The position numbers and the translations under genes were made by a program. A stretch of 64,000 bases of DNA, taken from NCBI GenBank assembly GCA_017311185.1, contig JAESUZ010004792.1, positions 310,001 through 374,000 on the forward strand, read 5' to 3'. Numbering within the stretch: position 1 is the first letter of the stretch; each line of letters begins with the position of its first letter. Positions 47,125-59,162 of this stretch are shown piece after piece. The notes beneath the pieces are model-generated. The model was not told the DNA's origin. It saw only the letters and a list, made by a program, of their open reading frames with translations, and made no database searches. The stretch is from Proteles cristata cristata. Lineage: Eukaryota > Chordata > Mammalia > Carnivora > Hyaenidae.

Positions 47125-47660
47125 ACTGAACAGGGTAAAATAGAGAACTTCACCAGTTCATTAAAAATAAATTAGATTCTTATCTCCCAAACCTTTTAGC
47201 ACCATTTCACTCCTTTTTTTTAACCTTAAAAAAATGAAGGTTTCAAACAGGTCCAGAAAGGCCATGCATCTACCTTTCCTCTTTTAAGATATGAAAGTGA
47301 ATGGATGTATAGTTTCTAAAGTAGAATCTAATGGCAATAAAAGTCAATTGGCCCAGTCAGCATTGGACATATTACTTGTGACATATTAACTTATGTGCTG
47401 CAAAACTCATTTGCTTATAAAATGGACTTTCCCACTGAAAAGCCTCCTCAATTTTAGAGTGAACACACTGGCATATATGTTGGATTTATACCTCAGCAAA
47501 TCCCCACCAAGAATGAACAAGAAGACCTCTCTTTCTTTCCAAAGCCATCCCAACGTAAAACTCACACCTGAGGCCACTGTTAGAGCAGAGACTTTAAAAC
47601 CATTTCATGTCTCCCTTGTTCCCCTATATTATAAATAGTCTCAACATCTTCATCATCAAG
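47125..47660. other. unassigned sequence
   Basis: Nothing recognised. Confidence 0.5.
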
Positions 47661-47664
47661 GAAC

Positions 47665-48095
47665 TAATGAACTAATTCATCAAGTATTTGCTAAGTTTCC
47701 ACTATGTAGTAGATACTGTCTTAGGTCTGGGGAAGATAGCAGAGCAAAATAAATTTTCTTGCTTTCACTTGAGCCCTCATCTAATAGGGGATACTAATGA
47801 GCAAAATTAATACAGTGTTCCAGATAGCAATAAATACTAAATGGGAAAAATTAAGCAGGGGTGGGATGAAGAGGTGAGAGTCGTGAAAGGTAGAGATGGA
47901 AAGTATAGGGAAAAAATGAAAACATGTCTGGATAAGAGCATTCCAAGCAGAGGAACCAAGTTCAAGTTTTGTGAGGCATGGGCATATTCTGTGTGTTCAG
48001 ATGGAGAGCAAGAAGACAGAGAGGCTGGATTGGAGAGAAGGAAGAGGTAAGAGATACAGTCAGAGAGGCAGCAAGGGCGTTCTTAAATGTATAGA
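47665..48095 (-). repeat. L2 LINE 3' region, antisense
   Basis: 'aagtatttgctaagtttcca', 'ctatgtagtagatactgtct', 'cactagagccctcatctaat'-type sequence, 'agagcattccaagcagagga' and 'ttttgtgaggcatgggcat' follow antisense L2 for about 430 bp. Confidence 0.8.
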
Positions 48096-48099
48096 GTCA

Positions 48100-48450
48100 A
48101 GCCCTCAAGCATAAACAATATATGTTCACAGAATATATGCATCAGTCCTTTTTATTTTGATCAAAGGATAAGAGAATAGGAATTAGAAATTGTTCTTTAT
48201 GATTTTTACCTTTTGGTCTTAAATGCAGAGATTTTTGTTTGTGCTTATATTAATATGTGTAGGCATGTAATATAGTATCAATGTATGTATATGTGTTACA
48301 AACGTGAGGATATAAGTACCAATAGAACATTATGCATTAAAGAAATTCTGATTTCTTCACCAAGCCCATGTGAACATTTTTTCAATGTTCAGTGACTACA
48401 TTTCCCAAACTCAGTTCAATTACTATATTTTATTAAATCTAAAACAGCAT
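48100..48450. other. unassigned sequence
   Basis: AT-rich, with 'tgtatgtatatgtgtta' near 48281-48299. Nothing else recognised. Confidence 0.5.
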
Positions 48451-48454
48451 TATT

Positions 48455-48618
48455 GGGGCTCCCGGGTGGCATAGGTGGCTGCGAGTCTGACCCTTGGTTT
48501 CGACTCAGGTCATGATCTCACAGCTCATGAATTCCAGTCCCACATCAGGCTCTGTACTGATGGCGTGGAATCGGCTTGGGATTCTGTCTCTCCTTCTCTC
48601 TGTCCCTGCCTGGCTTGT

Positions 48619-48663
<45 letters not shown>

Positions 48664-48682
48664 AATAACCAAACTTTTTAAT
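48455..48682 (+). mobile_element. older carnivore tRNA-Lys SINE
   Basis: 'ggggctcccgggtggcatag', 'gactcaggtcatgatctcac', 'gcttgggattctgtctctc', a perfect (CT)n at 48628-48660, and 'aaaaataacc' as a worn tail. The next SINE lies a few bases beyond. Confidence 0.92.
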
Positions 48683-48921
48683 AAAGATTACATAGGGGCG
48701 CCTGGGTGGCTTAGTCGGTTAAGCGTCCGACTTTCTCTTAGGTCATGATCTCGCGGTTCGTGGGTTTGGGCCCCGCGTCCGGCTCTGTGCTGACTGCCGA
48801 CTCAGAGCCTGGAGCCTGTTTCAGTCTGTGACCTCCTCTCTGACCCTCCCCTGCTCACGCTATCTCTCTCTCTCTCTCCTAGAAATAAATAAAAACGTTA
48901 AAAAAAAAAAAAGATTACATA
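48683..48921 (+). mobile_element. young feliform tRNA-Lys SINE with target duplication
   Basis: Begins GGGGCGCCTGGGTGGCTTAG at 48695. It keeps the CTTAGGTCATGATCTCGCGG head and the 'tcctagaaataaataaaaac' tail. A perfect 12-bp duplication, 'aaagattacata', lies at 48683-48694 and 48910-48921. Third member of the variant seen at 10881 and 15366. Confidence 0.97.
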
Positions 48922-48924
48922 AGT

Positions 48925-49625
48925 AATCGTTATTTACAAATATACCATTGGCTTATGATCCTCTAAGAAAGAATAAAAAATAGTTCCAGTTGACCTACAA
49001 TGTGCTACCAACCACAATTTCAGAGATTTGAAAAGTTGCATATAGTAGAATGAAATGTAGTACATTCACCCCTATCCCAATCTACAAAATGCATAAATTT
49101 TGAATTTTGATATACAATTTTTGTAAACCATATTTGTTAACCTTGACTCAAATCAAGAAATTATATTTGCATTCCTTTGCTTTGGACCTACTTGCTGAGA
49201 AACAGAAAGCTTTTATACCAGGGTACTGTTCAGTCTCAGTTGCCTTTATTATCATTAGCAGTAGTAATTGCAATTCTGGTCGTGGAGCTAAAAATGAGTA
49301 ACATAGTGATATTATCTATCACAGATTCATTGAGTATTTTGTGAGTATATGCTGATATGTTATTATCTATTACTTCTACCTGACCACACCCCACGTATAA
49401 ATTTAAAACTGGATGAGAGAGGTTGGCAACAGTCAGCATGGTAAGTGGTGGTACCTGTGCTGTCTTCTTTATTTTATATCCACACTAGTGATTTCCAGCA
49501 GGATATCCAAATTCTGCTTCTTAAGCTTCTCTTATGGGTGCTGTGCATGTGTCAGTGCTAGTGAGTTAGCCTAAAATCACAAATACATGGTGATACCAGA
49601 CCTCTATAACTTTTTGTTATAATAA
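48925..49625. other. unassigned sequence
   Basis: Nothing recognised. Confidence 0.5.
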
Positions 49626-49629
49626 CAAT

Positions 49630-49785
49630 TGCTAATGTGTATTGCATGACCATTATCATGTGCAGTTATGCTTCAGAGCTATCCTGTGCAGTAGATAATA
49701 TTATCATCATCATTATTATTATTTCTATTTATAGATGGGGTGAGGAAACAGAGGCATAGACAGGTTCGGTTATTTGTCAATAGAG
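49630..49785 (-). repeat. MIR SINE, antisense
   Basis: 'gctatcctgtgcagtagata', a (ATC/ATT)n stretch, 'tagatggggtgaggaaacag' and 'aggcatagacaggttcggtt' match antisense MIR. Confidence 0.8.
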
Positions 49786-49789
49786 AAAA

Positions 49790-51300
49790 AAACAGAAAAT
49801 ATCCTCTATGTTAGGGTGATCAGTGATTCCAATGCTTCACACTAACTGTTCTATGAGAATCAAATTGTTGCACCAGAATACACACACATTCCATTTGCCG
49901 GACCACCCTGTCTCATCTTGTGCAGTCATAAACACAATCACATTTGTGTTCCATCCCTGCCAGCCACATGCATGGCTCCATCCCATAAGCCCCCAAGCTC
50001 ACAAGACTAGACAAGCTGAGCTAAATACGATGTAGATACCCAAACTTGCTTTGCTCACAGCTTCAGTGATTTCACTGGACTTCTTTACTTCACATCTGAT
50101 CTTTGTAACCTACGACAGAAATTACTCTGTCCTTTATGGTACCTTCTCTTCAAAATTCAGGGCACATCCTGTTGACAAGTCAAGACATTCCAGCAGCCCA
50201 GTCTGTGCACCCAGGTGAGATGCACGTGAATGGAAAATCAGAGCACCATTTTCACCGGCCCTGCATTAGAATTGACCACACGTGGCACAGCTCACAGACC
50301 ACCCAGCTGCTCCATATGCCTCGTATGCCTCCTGTAACAACAGCTAGAGGCTGCTTTTGAGCGCCTGACAGGGTGAAATTCTTTGCTCAAATTCTTTGCT
50401 CAGAACTACTTGGAATTTGTGGCACTTAGTGGCAACCCTACTGTGATCTCCCAAAAGGGAAGATTACCCATGAATTAAAACATCACCCATAACCAGCATT
50501 ACTCCAACGCTTATTTTCTGGATCCTCTAATGGCCTAGGGGGAAAAAAAAAACAGGAAAGAAAAGATTGTTGTTTTGCTTTCATTCTTGACTCCGTCACA
50601 TTTTCCACTGCTTTAAGTCTGAGACTGTCTGAGCATTAACACCACCCATTCAGTAACTTCAGATTAAAGGTACACAGTAAGAAACACAGAGATGCCAGTG
50701 TCAGAAGGGTCCCCAACCTAGGACAGCTCAGCTGGTATGGCCAGCAGCTCCTATAGACAGCCCCCTTGGAAGCACCAAAAAGGACCTCTGTGCTGATAAA
50801 AGTCTTCCACCAAATTTCTTTGAGTATTCAGAGAAAACTCCATTTTCTGAAATTTCCAAGGCATTAGGTTGGTGCAGAACCAAATTCTTTTACATTCAAA
50901 GCTTTCCAGGAACTGTCCTGGAAAAATTTGTTTTGAGTTGACTTTGTCCTTGACACTGAATGAATGCCAGTGATGAGGCAGCTTCTGTTCTTGTCACAGA
51001 GCATGCTAACAAGACGTGTTCCTCGTCATACCATTTTCTCACTTCATCTGATTCTTTCGTTGTGTTTAACATTATACACATTTTACTTCCTTATAATATG
51101 TACTGAAACTCATTGAGTAACACACTTAATTTTTATAACTTGACTTAATTGTGTGGTTAATTTAATAAATAGAGACAATCTACTTGAAAAAAGAATTTGG
51201 ACTATTCCTTTACTCTCTCCTCCTCATTCCTCATGCTCCCTCCCCCATTGTCTGCTCCCCACTCTTCCTCCTCCTCTTTCTTCTTTTTTTTAATTATAGC
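49790..51300. other. unassigned unique sequence
   Basis: No gene or confident repeat in about 1.5 kb. Confidence 0.5.
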
Positions 51301-51309
51301 TGTCTTTCT

Positions 51310-51545
51310 TTATCCCATGAACTTGGGAGTCAGGTTGATGGAACGGGGTTAGAGTCCTGGTTTTGCCTTTCATTCTACGTGACATTTTTGAGACATTCTC
51401 TAATCACCTATTCCTTACACATAAAATGAGAACGATAACCCCACCCAACTCAGAGTTTCTTGCTGTACCTAAATGAGATAATTTGCATGAAGCAAGTACC
51501 AGAGTATCTAGCACATGATAAACATCTAATAAATGTTGGTTCTTA
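51310..51545 (+). repeat. near full-length MIR SINE
   Basis: 'gaacttgggagtcaggttga', 'gttagagtcctggttttgcc', 'cacataaaatgagaacgata', 'cctaaatgagataatttgca' and 'tagcacatgataaacatcta' run through the whole sense MIR to its 'aataaatgttgg' end. Confidence 0.9.
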
Positions 51546-51549
51546 TCAA

Positions 51550-52945
51550 CTTCTTTCTTCATAAATTAAAAAGTTAAGTATTTTCACCAATTTCAGAATG
51601 CTAACATCTTATAAATATCTGTTGCTTATGAAGTATTGATTTAATAATTTAAAATAAAAGCTCTTAAAAAGTATGCTCTTCTCAGGAAAACAATCAACTT
51701 CGCCAATGTGTAAATAAGTGGCATCAGCCACCCCGCAACTTAGAATTGGATGCTGTCTCGGGTCCTCTGCCACCTCCTATATTTCTGCTGGATGTAAAGT
51801 GGGCAAAACAAAGCATTCTATGGAACCCGCCAGTCTACAGATGCACTAACCTAGATACACAGAATACTGGGACAGACACACCAGGCTGGCTCAGGACTGG
51901 GGAGAAAGAAATGTTCTGTAAAAAAACAGAACAAAACAAAAAAACTATTAATTAATTCAATTTCTGCCCATTCCCTAATTACTGTCCGGCTCCTGGAGTA
52001 GGTGAAGTCACCTGACCCAGGAGGATCCCAGAGGTGCCTGCAGCCATCAAAAGCTCAGTAAGTGCTGCATTTACTGAGGGAAGGCAGCTTCAAAGGTTTC
52101 ACTTCCACTTAGATTTTAAGCAGCTCTACAAAAGAACATCGATTTTGGTTACATTGATTTTTTTCATAGTTGGTTTGGATGGGGTATTCAAAAGATAGAT
52201 TGTATCAGGCTGTCAACACGTATGAAGTGGCGAGAGCCGACCCCCTCTGTGGTGTATGTGGACCTATTTCCTCTGTTATGGTTTGGTGGGATTTGGGGAC
52301 TGAAAGGGCATTTTCACAGTATGGGCCACTCTGGATGGGAGTATTATACTGTTACTTTGGTTATGGCAAAATCTAAAACCAGGCATCTTAACTCTGCTTC
52401 TGATTTCCTGCACAGCAAATATCCATTTTTCTCATTACCATATATCAATGCAGGTTAGCTGTTGACTTTAATGTAGCCAAAATATATAATAATATGCATA
52501 TGTACTAAGTGCCAATCAGCTATTAGAAACTCAAGCTTGGTCCCATGGATTCAGAGTGGTGGCTATTGTGGAAAATACCTGTATTACTATTTTAAACATG
52601 TGAAGAGAACATGGGTATTCATGATCACTTCTTCTGAGTGCAAAATTCAAGCAGGATGGCATTTAGGAACCACATGGTCTTGAAAAGTGTGGCACCAGAC
52701 AGAAGACTTCTGCTTAAAATTAATAAAAATTATATATGTGATTTTATATTAGCACATAGCATCAACTTTCAATTATTTATTCAAAGGCAAGGAAGGTGCA
52801 CCGACTGATGGCAGTTGGGCAGAAATTAATTAAAGCAGGTATCTGGAGAACTCAGTTTGAGATTAAAAATATATCACAGTTGGATTATGCAGACTCACAT
52901 GAAGATTGATACACAAACACATAATACTCATGTGCGCTTACTGTG
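51550..52945. other. unassigned sequence
   Basis: No gene or repeat recognised. A short A-rich run of 'aaaac' type lies at 51919-51945. Confidence 0.5.
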
Positions 52946-52949
52946 ATGC

Positions 52950-53385
52950 TTTCCAGCAATAAGTTTTTTAACCAGAGATATGCAAAGAATCATCTAGGGA
53001 CCTTTTTAAAACACAGATGCTTAGGTCCCACCAACTAAATAATCTGATTCAGTAAGACTTGGGTGGGTCCCATTCAATTGTATTAAAAAAATTAAAACCT
53101 TGGGTCACCTGGGTGGCTCAGTCTGTTAAGTGTCTGACTTCGGCACAGGTCATAATCTCACAGTTCGTGGGTTCGAGCCTTGCATCAGGCTCTGTGCTGA
53201 CAGCTAGCTCAGAGCCTGGAGTCTGCTTCAGATTCTCCCTCTCTTTATGACCCTCCCCTGCTCACATTGTCTGTCTGTCTGTCTCTCTCTCTCTCTGAGA
53301 AATAAATAAAACATTTAAAAAATTTAAAACTTAAAACCTTAACAGTTAACTCTGGTATGCACTGACTAAGCTACTGCATTAAAGA
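52950..53385 (+). repeat. MER5A-type hAT element split by a SINE
   Basis: Left: 'agaatcatctagggaccttt', 'ttaaaacacagatgcttagg', 'tcccaccaactaaataatct', 'gattcagtaagacttgggtg'. Right of the SINE: 'aacagttaactctggtatgc', 'actgactaag'. This is the MER5A order. Confidence 0.8.
53092..53340 (+). mobile_element. feliform tRNA-Lys SINE with target duplication
   Basis: 'tcacctgggtggctcagtct', 'ggcacaggtcataatctcac', 'gttcgtgggttcgagccttg', a CT-rich linker with (TCTG)n, and 'aaataaataaaac'. A 10-bp duplication, 'ttaaaacctt', lies at 53092-53101 and 53331-53340. Confidence 0.95.
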
Positions 53386-53389
53386 AATT

Positions 53390-53645
53390 TTTAAATGGCA
53401 GCTGTTGAGGCACTGGAGAAGAGTCACTGGTCTTTCCCAAGACTTATTTATTGGGTGTGTCAGTGGGTAGCACCATTGACACAATTGCTACAACCAATAA
53501 TATAAGAAGAATCCTTGATTACCCACTTTCCCCATCTAGCTCACCACCCAGTGGTACTGGATCTATCTCCAAAATATTCTCAGATCTGCATATGTTCCAT
53601 CAACTTCACAGATACCAAAATAGTCCAAGCTGTAATCCCCCGCCC
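53390..53645. other. unassigned sequence
   Basis: Nothing recognised. Confidence 0.4.
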
Positions 53646-53649
53646 AGCA

Positions 53650-53725
53650 ACTGCCTACTGCCTGGGGATTAGCACAGTGCCTGACACGTAATACCTGTTC
53701 CATACAAATTTGAGAGAATAAACAA
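53650..53725 (+). repeat. L2-like 3' end fragment
   Basis: 'gattagcacagtgcctgaca' and 'cgtaatacctgttcc' match the L2/MIR tail core. Confidence 0.55.
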
Positions 53726-53729
53726 ACAA

Positions 53730-54835
53730 TTGAGCCATTCTTAGTGATGTATTTTTCAAGAACTACTTGCATAAGACCTGGTATATATAAAATTGAATTA
53801 ATATTAATAGACATTGAATTAAAAAGGTCAATAATGTGTCTAAGGGTTGGACTAAATAGCAGGGAAGACAACTGTCCGAACAGCACACTGGCCACCCAGA
53901 GCACCCAGAGATGTGGGAACCTGTGGTCCAAGACTGTCCAATCTCCTGTTTCCCTCCTACTGACAACGCACAGCTGGGGAATGCATGTGCCAGAGCTCTA
54001 CCACCTTCACAGTCCACACAGGAATATCCGGTGGCAAAATATGAATTAGTGCCTCCTCATCTGAGAAGCAGAGGATTGGATTTCTGGAGGGTCTCCACGG
54101 CCCACTTGTGTTCTGTCCAGTCTGAAAGCATACACAAAATAGCCTTGCTCCTCAGAAAGGGCAAAGGTGGTGAAGTCACTGCTTAAAATGAAACAAATCT
54201 GAACGTAAATGGAAAGATAGTATGGTCTGAACTGAAAAGGCAGACGCTGCAGAAATAGGCACCTTCAATTTACAAGCCCCCAAAAGGTACCCCAACAAAC
54301 ACAGCTGTTGTAACACTAAGAAGGAAAAGGTTTCAGGGTTAAGGACAATCTTTTTGAGTAATTCCACTGGTGCTGCTCGACAGCACTGAGAGTTTAGGAG
54401 CTGCGCTAACCAAGATAATTTCCTCTCCAAATGAGCTGAGGCACCAACCAGGCACTAGGCATGAGAGATGAATATTATACTTCAGACATTCCCGGATTAT
54501 TATGGATGGATACCTCTCCTATCCAACTTTTAAGCTTGTACTTTTGAGATATGTACAGAGACGATGGAAGAGATCAAAGGACGAGACAAAACAAAAGTCT
54601 GGGTGGCCCCTGAAGGACGGTCCTGGAATGGCAGGTAGTGGTCCAACCTTCCAGCTTCCTCCAGACGTTACTATGTCCCCTTCGCCAATCGGGACACAAA
54701 TTCTCAGCCAAACTGGCTTGGATCTCTACAGTTCAGTTAAAATGTTTATTGTTTGCTGTCCAGGATTCTAAATCACTCAGAAGGGATCTTAATTGTCCTC
54801 TCAAGTTCTCCATTACCCCTGTGGGGGCTTGGGAG
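53730..54835. other. unassigned sequence
   Basis: Overlapping open frames on both strands at 53563-54186 have no recognisable domain. No gene is argued. Confidence 0.45.
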
Positions 54836-54839
54836 ATTG

Positions 54840-55070
54840 CTTTGAACTGAGGAAAAACCCTGGCAGTAATTAAAGACAAAAGGCCTCCCAGAGCCTTCCT
54901 GCCTTCCTTGTGCCTTGATTTTGGCAGACGGCTCTCCCTGAGCAGAAGGGGGAAGATTTGATTTTAATCACACAGATTTTATATTTTATTTTGCTCATTA
55001 AAATTCCTGATAAGGATTTACTTCAGCATTTTGTTGCTCTCCCTGAATATTTGAAAAGGGTCCTTTTTTT
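54840..55070. other. repeat-free stretch, candidate conserved noncoding element
   Basis: Repeat-free, with homeodomain-type cores ('cagtaattaaagac', 'gattttaatcaca', 'cattaaaattcctgataagg'). Appearance only; no function can be shown. Confidence 0.3.
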
Positions 55071-55074
55071 TTTC

Positions 55075-55625
55075 CCCCTCCTTTTAACTGCACATGTTGT
55101 CTGATCCCTGCCTGTTCCACTGTCTGAAGAGATTGCCTCCACACTGCTCAAAACCAAGGTGTGAGCCATTTCTGGGAGAATTGAAAAAAAAAAAAAGAAT
55201 GTACGGATGGAAGGATGGCATCTACCACTCTGTAATTATAGCCATGCTGCCTCTGCTCAGCCAAAGTGAAAAAATCAATTATCTAAGAAGGCAGGGCTGG
55301 AATCAAGATGAAGAAAAGCTTTGCTGTCTACAGTTAACCTAGAACTTCTAAGAAAATAAAGAATTCTGGGTCAGTACAAAGCACTTATTGCCAGGGAAGA
55401 GGAGGGGATCGTTTTGAGAAGGAAGTGCTCAAAAGCCTCCACAATCTGACCACAACCCAGGCAGCTTGCCCTTCTGCAGGCCCTCTGAACTCCTCTACAG
55501 AGTACACTTCTCCACCATTGCTGGTCTTACTTGTCTGCCTTTGCAATGTTAAATTGTCACTAAGCAGGCCCAAACTAGAACAGAGCGGCCATTGCTTTAT
55601 TCTTCAACGGGGCACTAAATGCTAA
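55075..55625. other. unassigned sequence
   Basis: Nothing recognised. A13 tract near 55183-55195. Confidence 0.5.
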
Positions 55626-55634
55626 ATGTAGTTT

Positions 55635-55830
55635 AGATATATAGGTGTATACAGTTACATACTTGTAAACATATTTATAGATGTGTATATATATGTACGT
55701 ATGGACTTATATCTATAGTATGATATGCATATATATAGAGAGAGAATCGAATATAGTATTATAGATACAATTCTCTCTATGATATAGTCCACATATAGTA
55801 TTACATCTATACTTCTACACACCCTAGAAT
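55635..55830. repeat. AT-rich (TA)n-like region with inverted and direct repeats
   Basis: Low-complexity TA-rich DNA. 'atagagagagaat' near 55735 and 'attctctctatg' near 55770 are imperfectly inverted. 'atatagtatta' occurs twice, near 55751 and 55793. Confidence 0.75.
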
Positions 55831-55834
55831 TTCT

Positions 55835-57105
55835 TTTACTACATCTATGATTAAGATTTGCAATACTGTATTCTCCATTCCAGATACCCGAAACTTTGCA
55901 TGTGTCCTCTGCATGAAGACTATAGTCCAAGAGAACTAGGAACAGTCCTGGAGTGCAGGGAATGGCAAGGGGCTGGGAGCACTGAGCCAGAGGGCTCCAC
56001 ACTCACTTCCTCGTCGGCTCTGGTATCGAAAGCCCATTTATTTTCCAGTATCTACTGCTGTGGATGCACTGTGTTCTGAGAGGAAATATTAGAAGATCTG
56101 ATTTGGCATCCATATAGGCCAAAACATCCCTTTTTGTCTTCTATGTTCCCCCTTCCAAATATTATATTCTACGTTGCGTTATTTTAGGGAGATCATTCCT
56201 GACCCCACCCATCATTCACTGAGCCAGTTCTGCTTAAATGCCTGCAAATGTAATACTCCGATTATTGTTAACTTCTTAACTTGAACTAGCAAGTGGAGAA
56301 AATTTACCTTTTGTTTTTCTATATCAACAAAACTTCATTCCCACTGGAGTAATTTTATCACCCATCAAAATGAAAAAAAAGCCCTCAAATTCTGATATAT
56401 ACGATGTATCATATATATACTATTTTTATTATATTAGAATATATAAGTTACATGTGTATAATTAATTCTATAAATAGGTGATAAGTGGTAATGAGATTGT
56501 TAAGATATCCCAGAAGCCCATGATTGGGAAATCTGACCAAGTTTCTCTAGGGGAGAGAGACGAGTCCTCGCCAAGATATGCAGCATCTTTTGCATGTTCA
56601 AAGCACTCATATGGAAAGAAAATAGGAATTACAGAGTGAGAAAGGCATATCCTTAATCGACCTCCACAGAGCTCATCTGGGAAGAAAGTGGGTCTCTTCT
56701 TGCCTGCATTGCAGACGTCTGTTTTGTACTCTACATCCAGTGTTTTCTGTTTTCAGTCTTTTGTGTGTTAAGACTGTTTCTTCAAGAACAAAATTTTGTC
56801 CATCATAATGGAATGTAAGGCCCTGCTCTGCTTTGAAACCCATTCACCCCCACTTCCTGCAATCTCTTTACTTAGCAGCAAATTTCCCTTCATTAAAATT
56901 AGGCCTCATTTCTTGCTCATCTTTTCCTGTTTTCTTCAGCAAAACTGAGTGCAGTACCGAACCTATTTTTCTTGCTGCTTTATTTTCCTATCACTTCATA
57001 ACACTTTGTAGCTTGTCACTTCATTAATCTTCTTTTCCTCCAAAAACAATCAAGATAGTTTATTCCACCCAATTTTACCCCTCCTTTGTATGGGGAATAG
57101 ATAAA
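55835..57105. other. unassigned sequence
   Basis: No gene or repeat recognised. AT-rich run at 56392-56470. Confidence 0.5.
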
Positions 57106-57108
57106 AAG

Positions 57109-57110
<2 letters not shown>

Positions 57111-57151
<41 letters not shown>

Positions 57152-57170
57152 TGCGCGTGTGGGTGTGTGT
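57111..57170. repeat. (GT)n microsatellite with CG steps
   Basis: A perfect GT run of 19 units to 57148, then 'acgtgcgcgtgtgggtgtgt'. Mostly alternating purine and pyrimidine. Confidence 0.96.
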
Positions 57171-57174
57171 TAGC

Positions 57175-57970
57175 AAGAGAGAGAATCAAGGGTGTTTTTA
57201 CTAAGTCCCCAATATGCACTAGAAGGGTCCATTTGGTATATTTTGGCATGAAATTTTTGCCCAGACTCGGGGATTAATGGCTATGCTCCAGTTTATACTA
57301 ACTACAGGGATAAAATGGTCTTATATTTCCATCTGGAGTGGTGACAGCTCAGAGTAATTCTTCAGGGTCAGACTCCTACACGGGGAGGTACGAGAAAATT
57401 ATTGTGCATGAGCACTGGATTGCCTAAGATGGGAGCTCTCAGGCTCTGATAAAGCTGTCCCCACCCCACCCCCGTCTAAATAGCTTATGCTCACTTTCTC
57501 TTCTAACTCTCTCAATCAGCTTATTTACTTATTTCTCTTTTAAGACCAAGTGGATATGGGGAAGCCTATGGACCCAAATTTTATAGCTCCAGATTTTCTG
57601 AGCAGCACTGAAGCCCCTCTTCTCTTGATAGGCAGAGAATGCCATTCAATCCTGGCCAGCAGGGTGGGGTTGCAGTGGAGAGTCCAAGACCCATGAAGAT
57701 AGATCCCATTTTGAGGTCCCAAAACAGTCTACTGGAGATGGGACTGATATTCCCCTGGGTTCTGATCAGAGCAACAAGGAGCCTGTACTGCGATGCTCAG
57801 AAACTTTAACCATGAGTACTGGGAAGACAATTCAAGGTACTGTGGGCAAAGCTTCAGAGAACACTGTCTATGCTAAAAGTGTGCTGGCTATTCCAGCCTT
57901 CTTTAAGTTCCTATTTAACCTTCCTCAATTCCTATGCTTACCAAAGACCCGGATACTCATTAAATTATGG
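57175..57970. other. unassigned sequence
   Basis: Nothing recognised. Confidence 0.5.
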
Positions 57971-57974
57971 TTAA

Positions 57975-58175
57975 AAACTCAAAAGTAGTTGGACCTTGAG
58001 GGAGTTATTTAACTCCTAGGCTTAATCTATAGAATGGGATAGTGAAATTATAAAACTCTTGTATGTGTGTTTATAAAGATCAATTGATCTAATCATAGTA
58101 AAATGTATAGCATAATTCCTGTCACATAGCAATGCATAATTTTAAAAACTGGCTTTTATTATTATTATCATCAGA
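57975..58175 (+). repeat. MIR SINE
   Basis: 'gaccttgagggagttattta', 'actcctaggcttaatctata', 'gaatgggatagtgaaattat' and 'cataattcctgtcacatagc' follow sense MIR. Confidence 0.75.
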
Positions 58176-58179
58176 CAAG

Positions 58180-58300
58180 CATTGATATGTTAAAAAACAT
58201 ATACTGGGCAGTTTACCAAGTACTGAGGACATGACGGCAAATAGGAAATGGGTCATGGCCTTGACTCGCTCACAGTCGAGAAAATATTTCACTTGCGTAA
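58180..58300 (-). repeat. L2-like tail, antisense
   Basis: 'gggcagtttaccaagtactg', 'aggacatgacggcaaatagg' and 'ccttgactcgctcacagtcg' match antisense L2. Confidence 0.6.
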
Positions 58301-58334
58301 TTAAGAGAGGTAGACTTTTTTATTCTTCCTCTTC

Positions 58335-58440
58335 CTCTTTTTTAAATGATGCAACTTAAGTTCAAAGAAATAAATAAAAGTGCTTAAGTTACACAGCTGT
58401 TAATGGACAAAAGTGCAGTTTGAACCCAAATCCAAGTGAT
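58335..58440 (-). repeat. MIR SINE fragment, antisense
   Basis: 'agtgcttaagttacacagct', 'gttaatggacaaaagtgcag' and 'tttgaacccaaatccaagtg' match antisense MIR. Confidence 0.7.
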
Positions 58441-58444
58441 TAAA

Positions 58445-58735
58445 AAGGATTTCCCTTTATTTGCTTTCCATAGCAATTAGTGTAGATAGATCCAGGAATA
58501 AAATCAAAGGAGAAAGTGGATTTGGTCACTCACGAACCATATATGTTGCCTTATTCTATCAGAAGTTTCAAGAATGAACAAGACAGAAGAGAGGAGTAGA
58601 CTCAGTGAGAACCTGCACTGTGGAATCAGAACTTTTGAAATCCCATTGACTGTACTGTCCCTTGGGAAGCCGGTAAATTTCACAAGAAGAGTTGGCTGTA
58701 GGCTCTGGCTTTCCCTACCTGCCCTGGGTCCCCCC
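58445..58735. other. unassigned sequence
   Basis: Nothing recognised. Confidence 0.5.
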
Positions 58736-58738
58736 CAA

Positions 58739-58980
58739 CTCAGGTTCTTCTTCTTTTTTTTTAAGTATTTATTTTTGACAGACAGAGCATGAGTGGGCAG
58801 GGGCAGAGAGAGAGGGAGACACGGAATCCGAAGAAGACTCCAGGCTCTGAGCTGTCAATACAGAGCCCGACCTCAGATTCAAACTCAGAGATCGTCAGAT
58901 CATGATCTGAGCCTAAAGTCGGACGCTTAAATGACTGAGCCACTCAGGTGCCTCTACCCCCAACCACATCTCAGGTTCTT
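58739..58980 (-). mobile_element. feliform tRNA-Lys SINE, antisense, with target duplication
   Basis: On the minus strand: 'aggcacctgagtggctcagt', 'catttaagcgtccgacttta', 'ggctcagatcatgatctgac', and 'aaaaataaatacttaaaaaa' as the tail. An 11-bp duplication, 'ctcaggttctt', lies at 58739-58749 and 58970-58980. About 15 bases beyond the SINE head are inside the duplication. Confidence 0.93.
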
Positions 58981-59162
58981 ACCAGTGGGGCTGATAGGGA
59001 TAACTGACATGGAACATGCCACATGTGGACTTGCATGTGGGAGTCGGAGCTCTGCAAAGCTTCCCACACCAGGTCTCTCTGACCAGGAGGGATGTTGTGT
59101 TTCTTAGCAAGATTCCACAGGGGAATCAGAGCCACCTGGGGCCTCACTTACAGTCTTGGACT

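Noticed and set aside
50864..50902. Mariner-like start 'ttaggttggtgcagaacc'
   Set aside because: Only about 15 bases resemble a mariner end. No matching inverted end or TA duplication was found.
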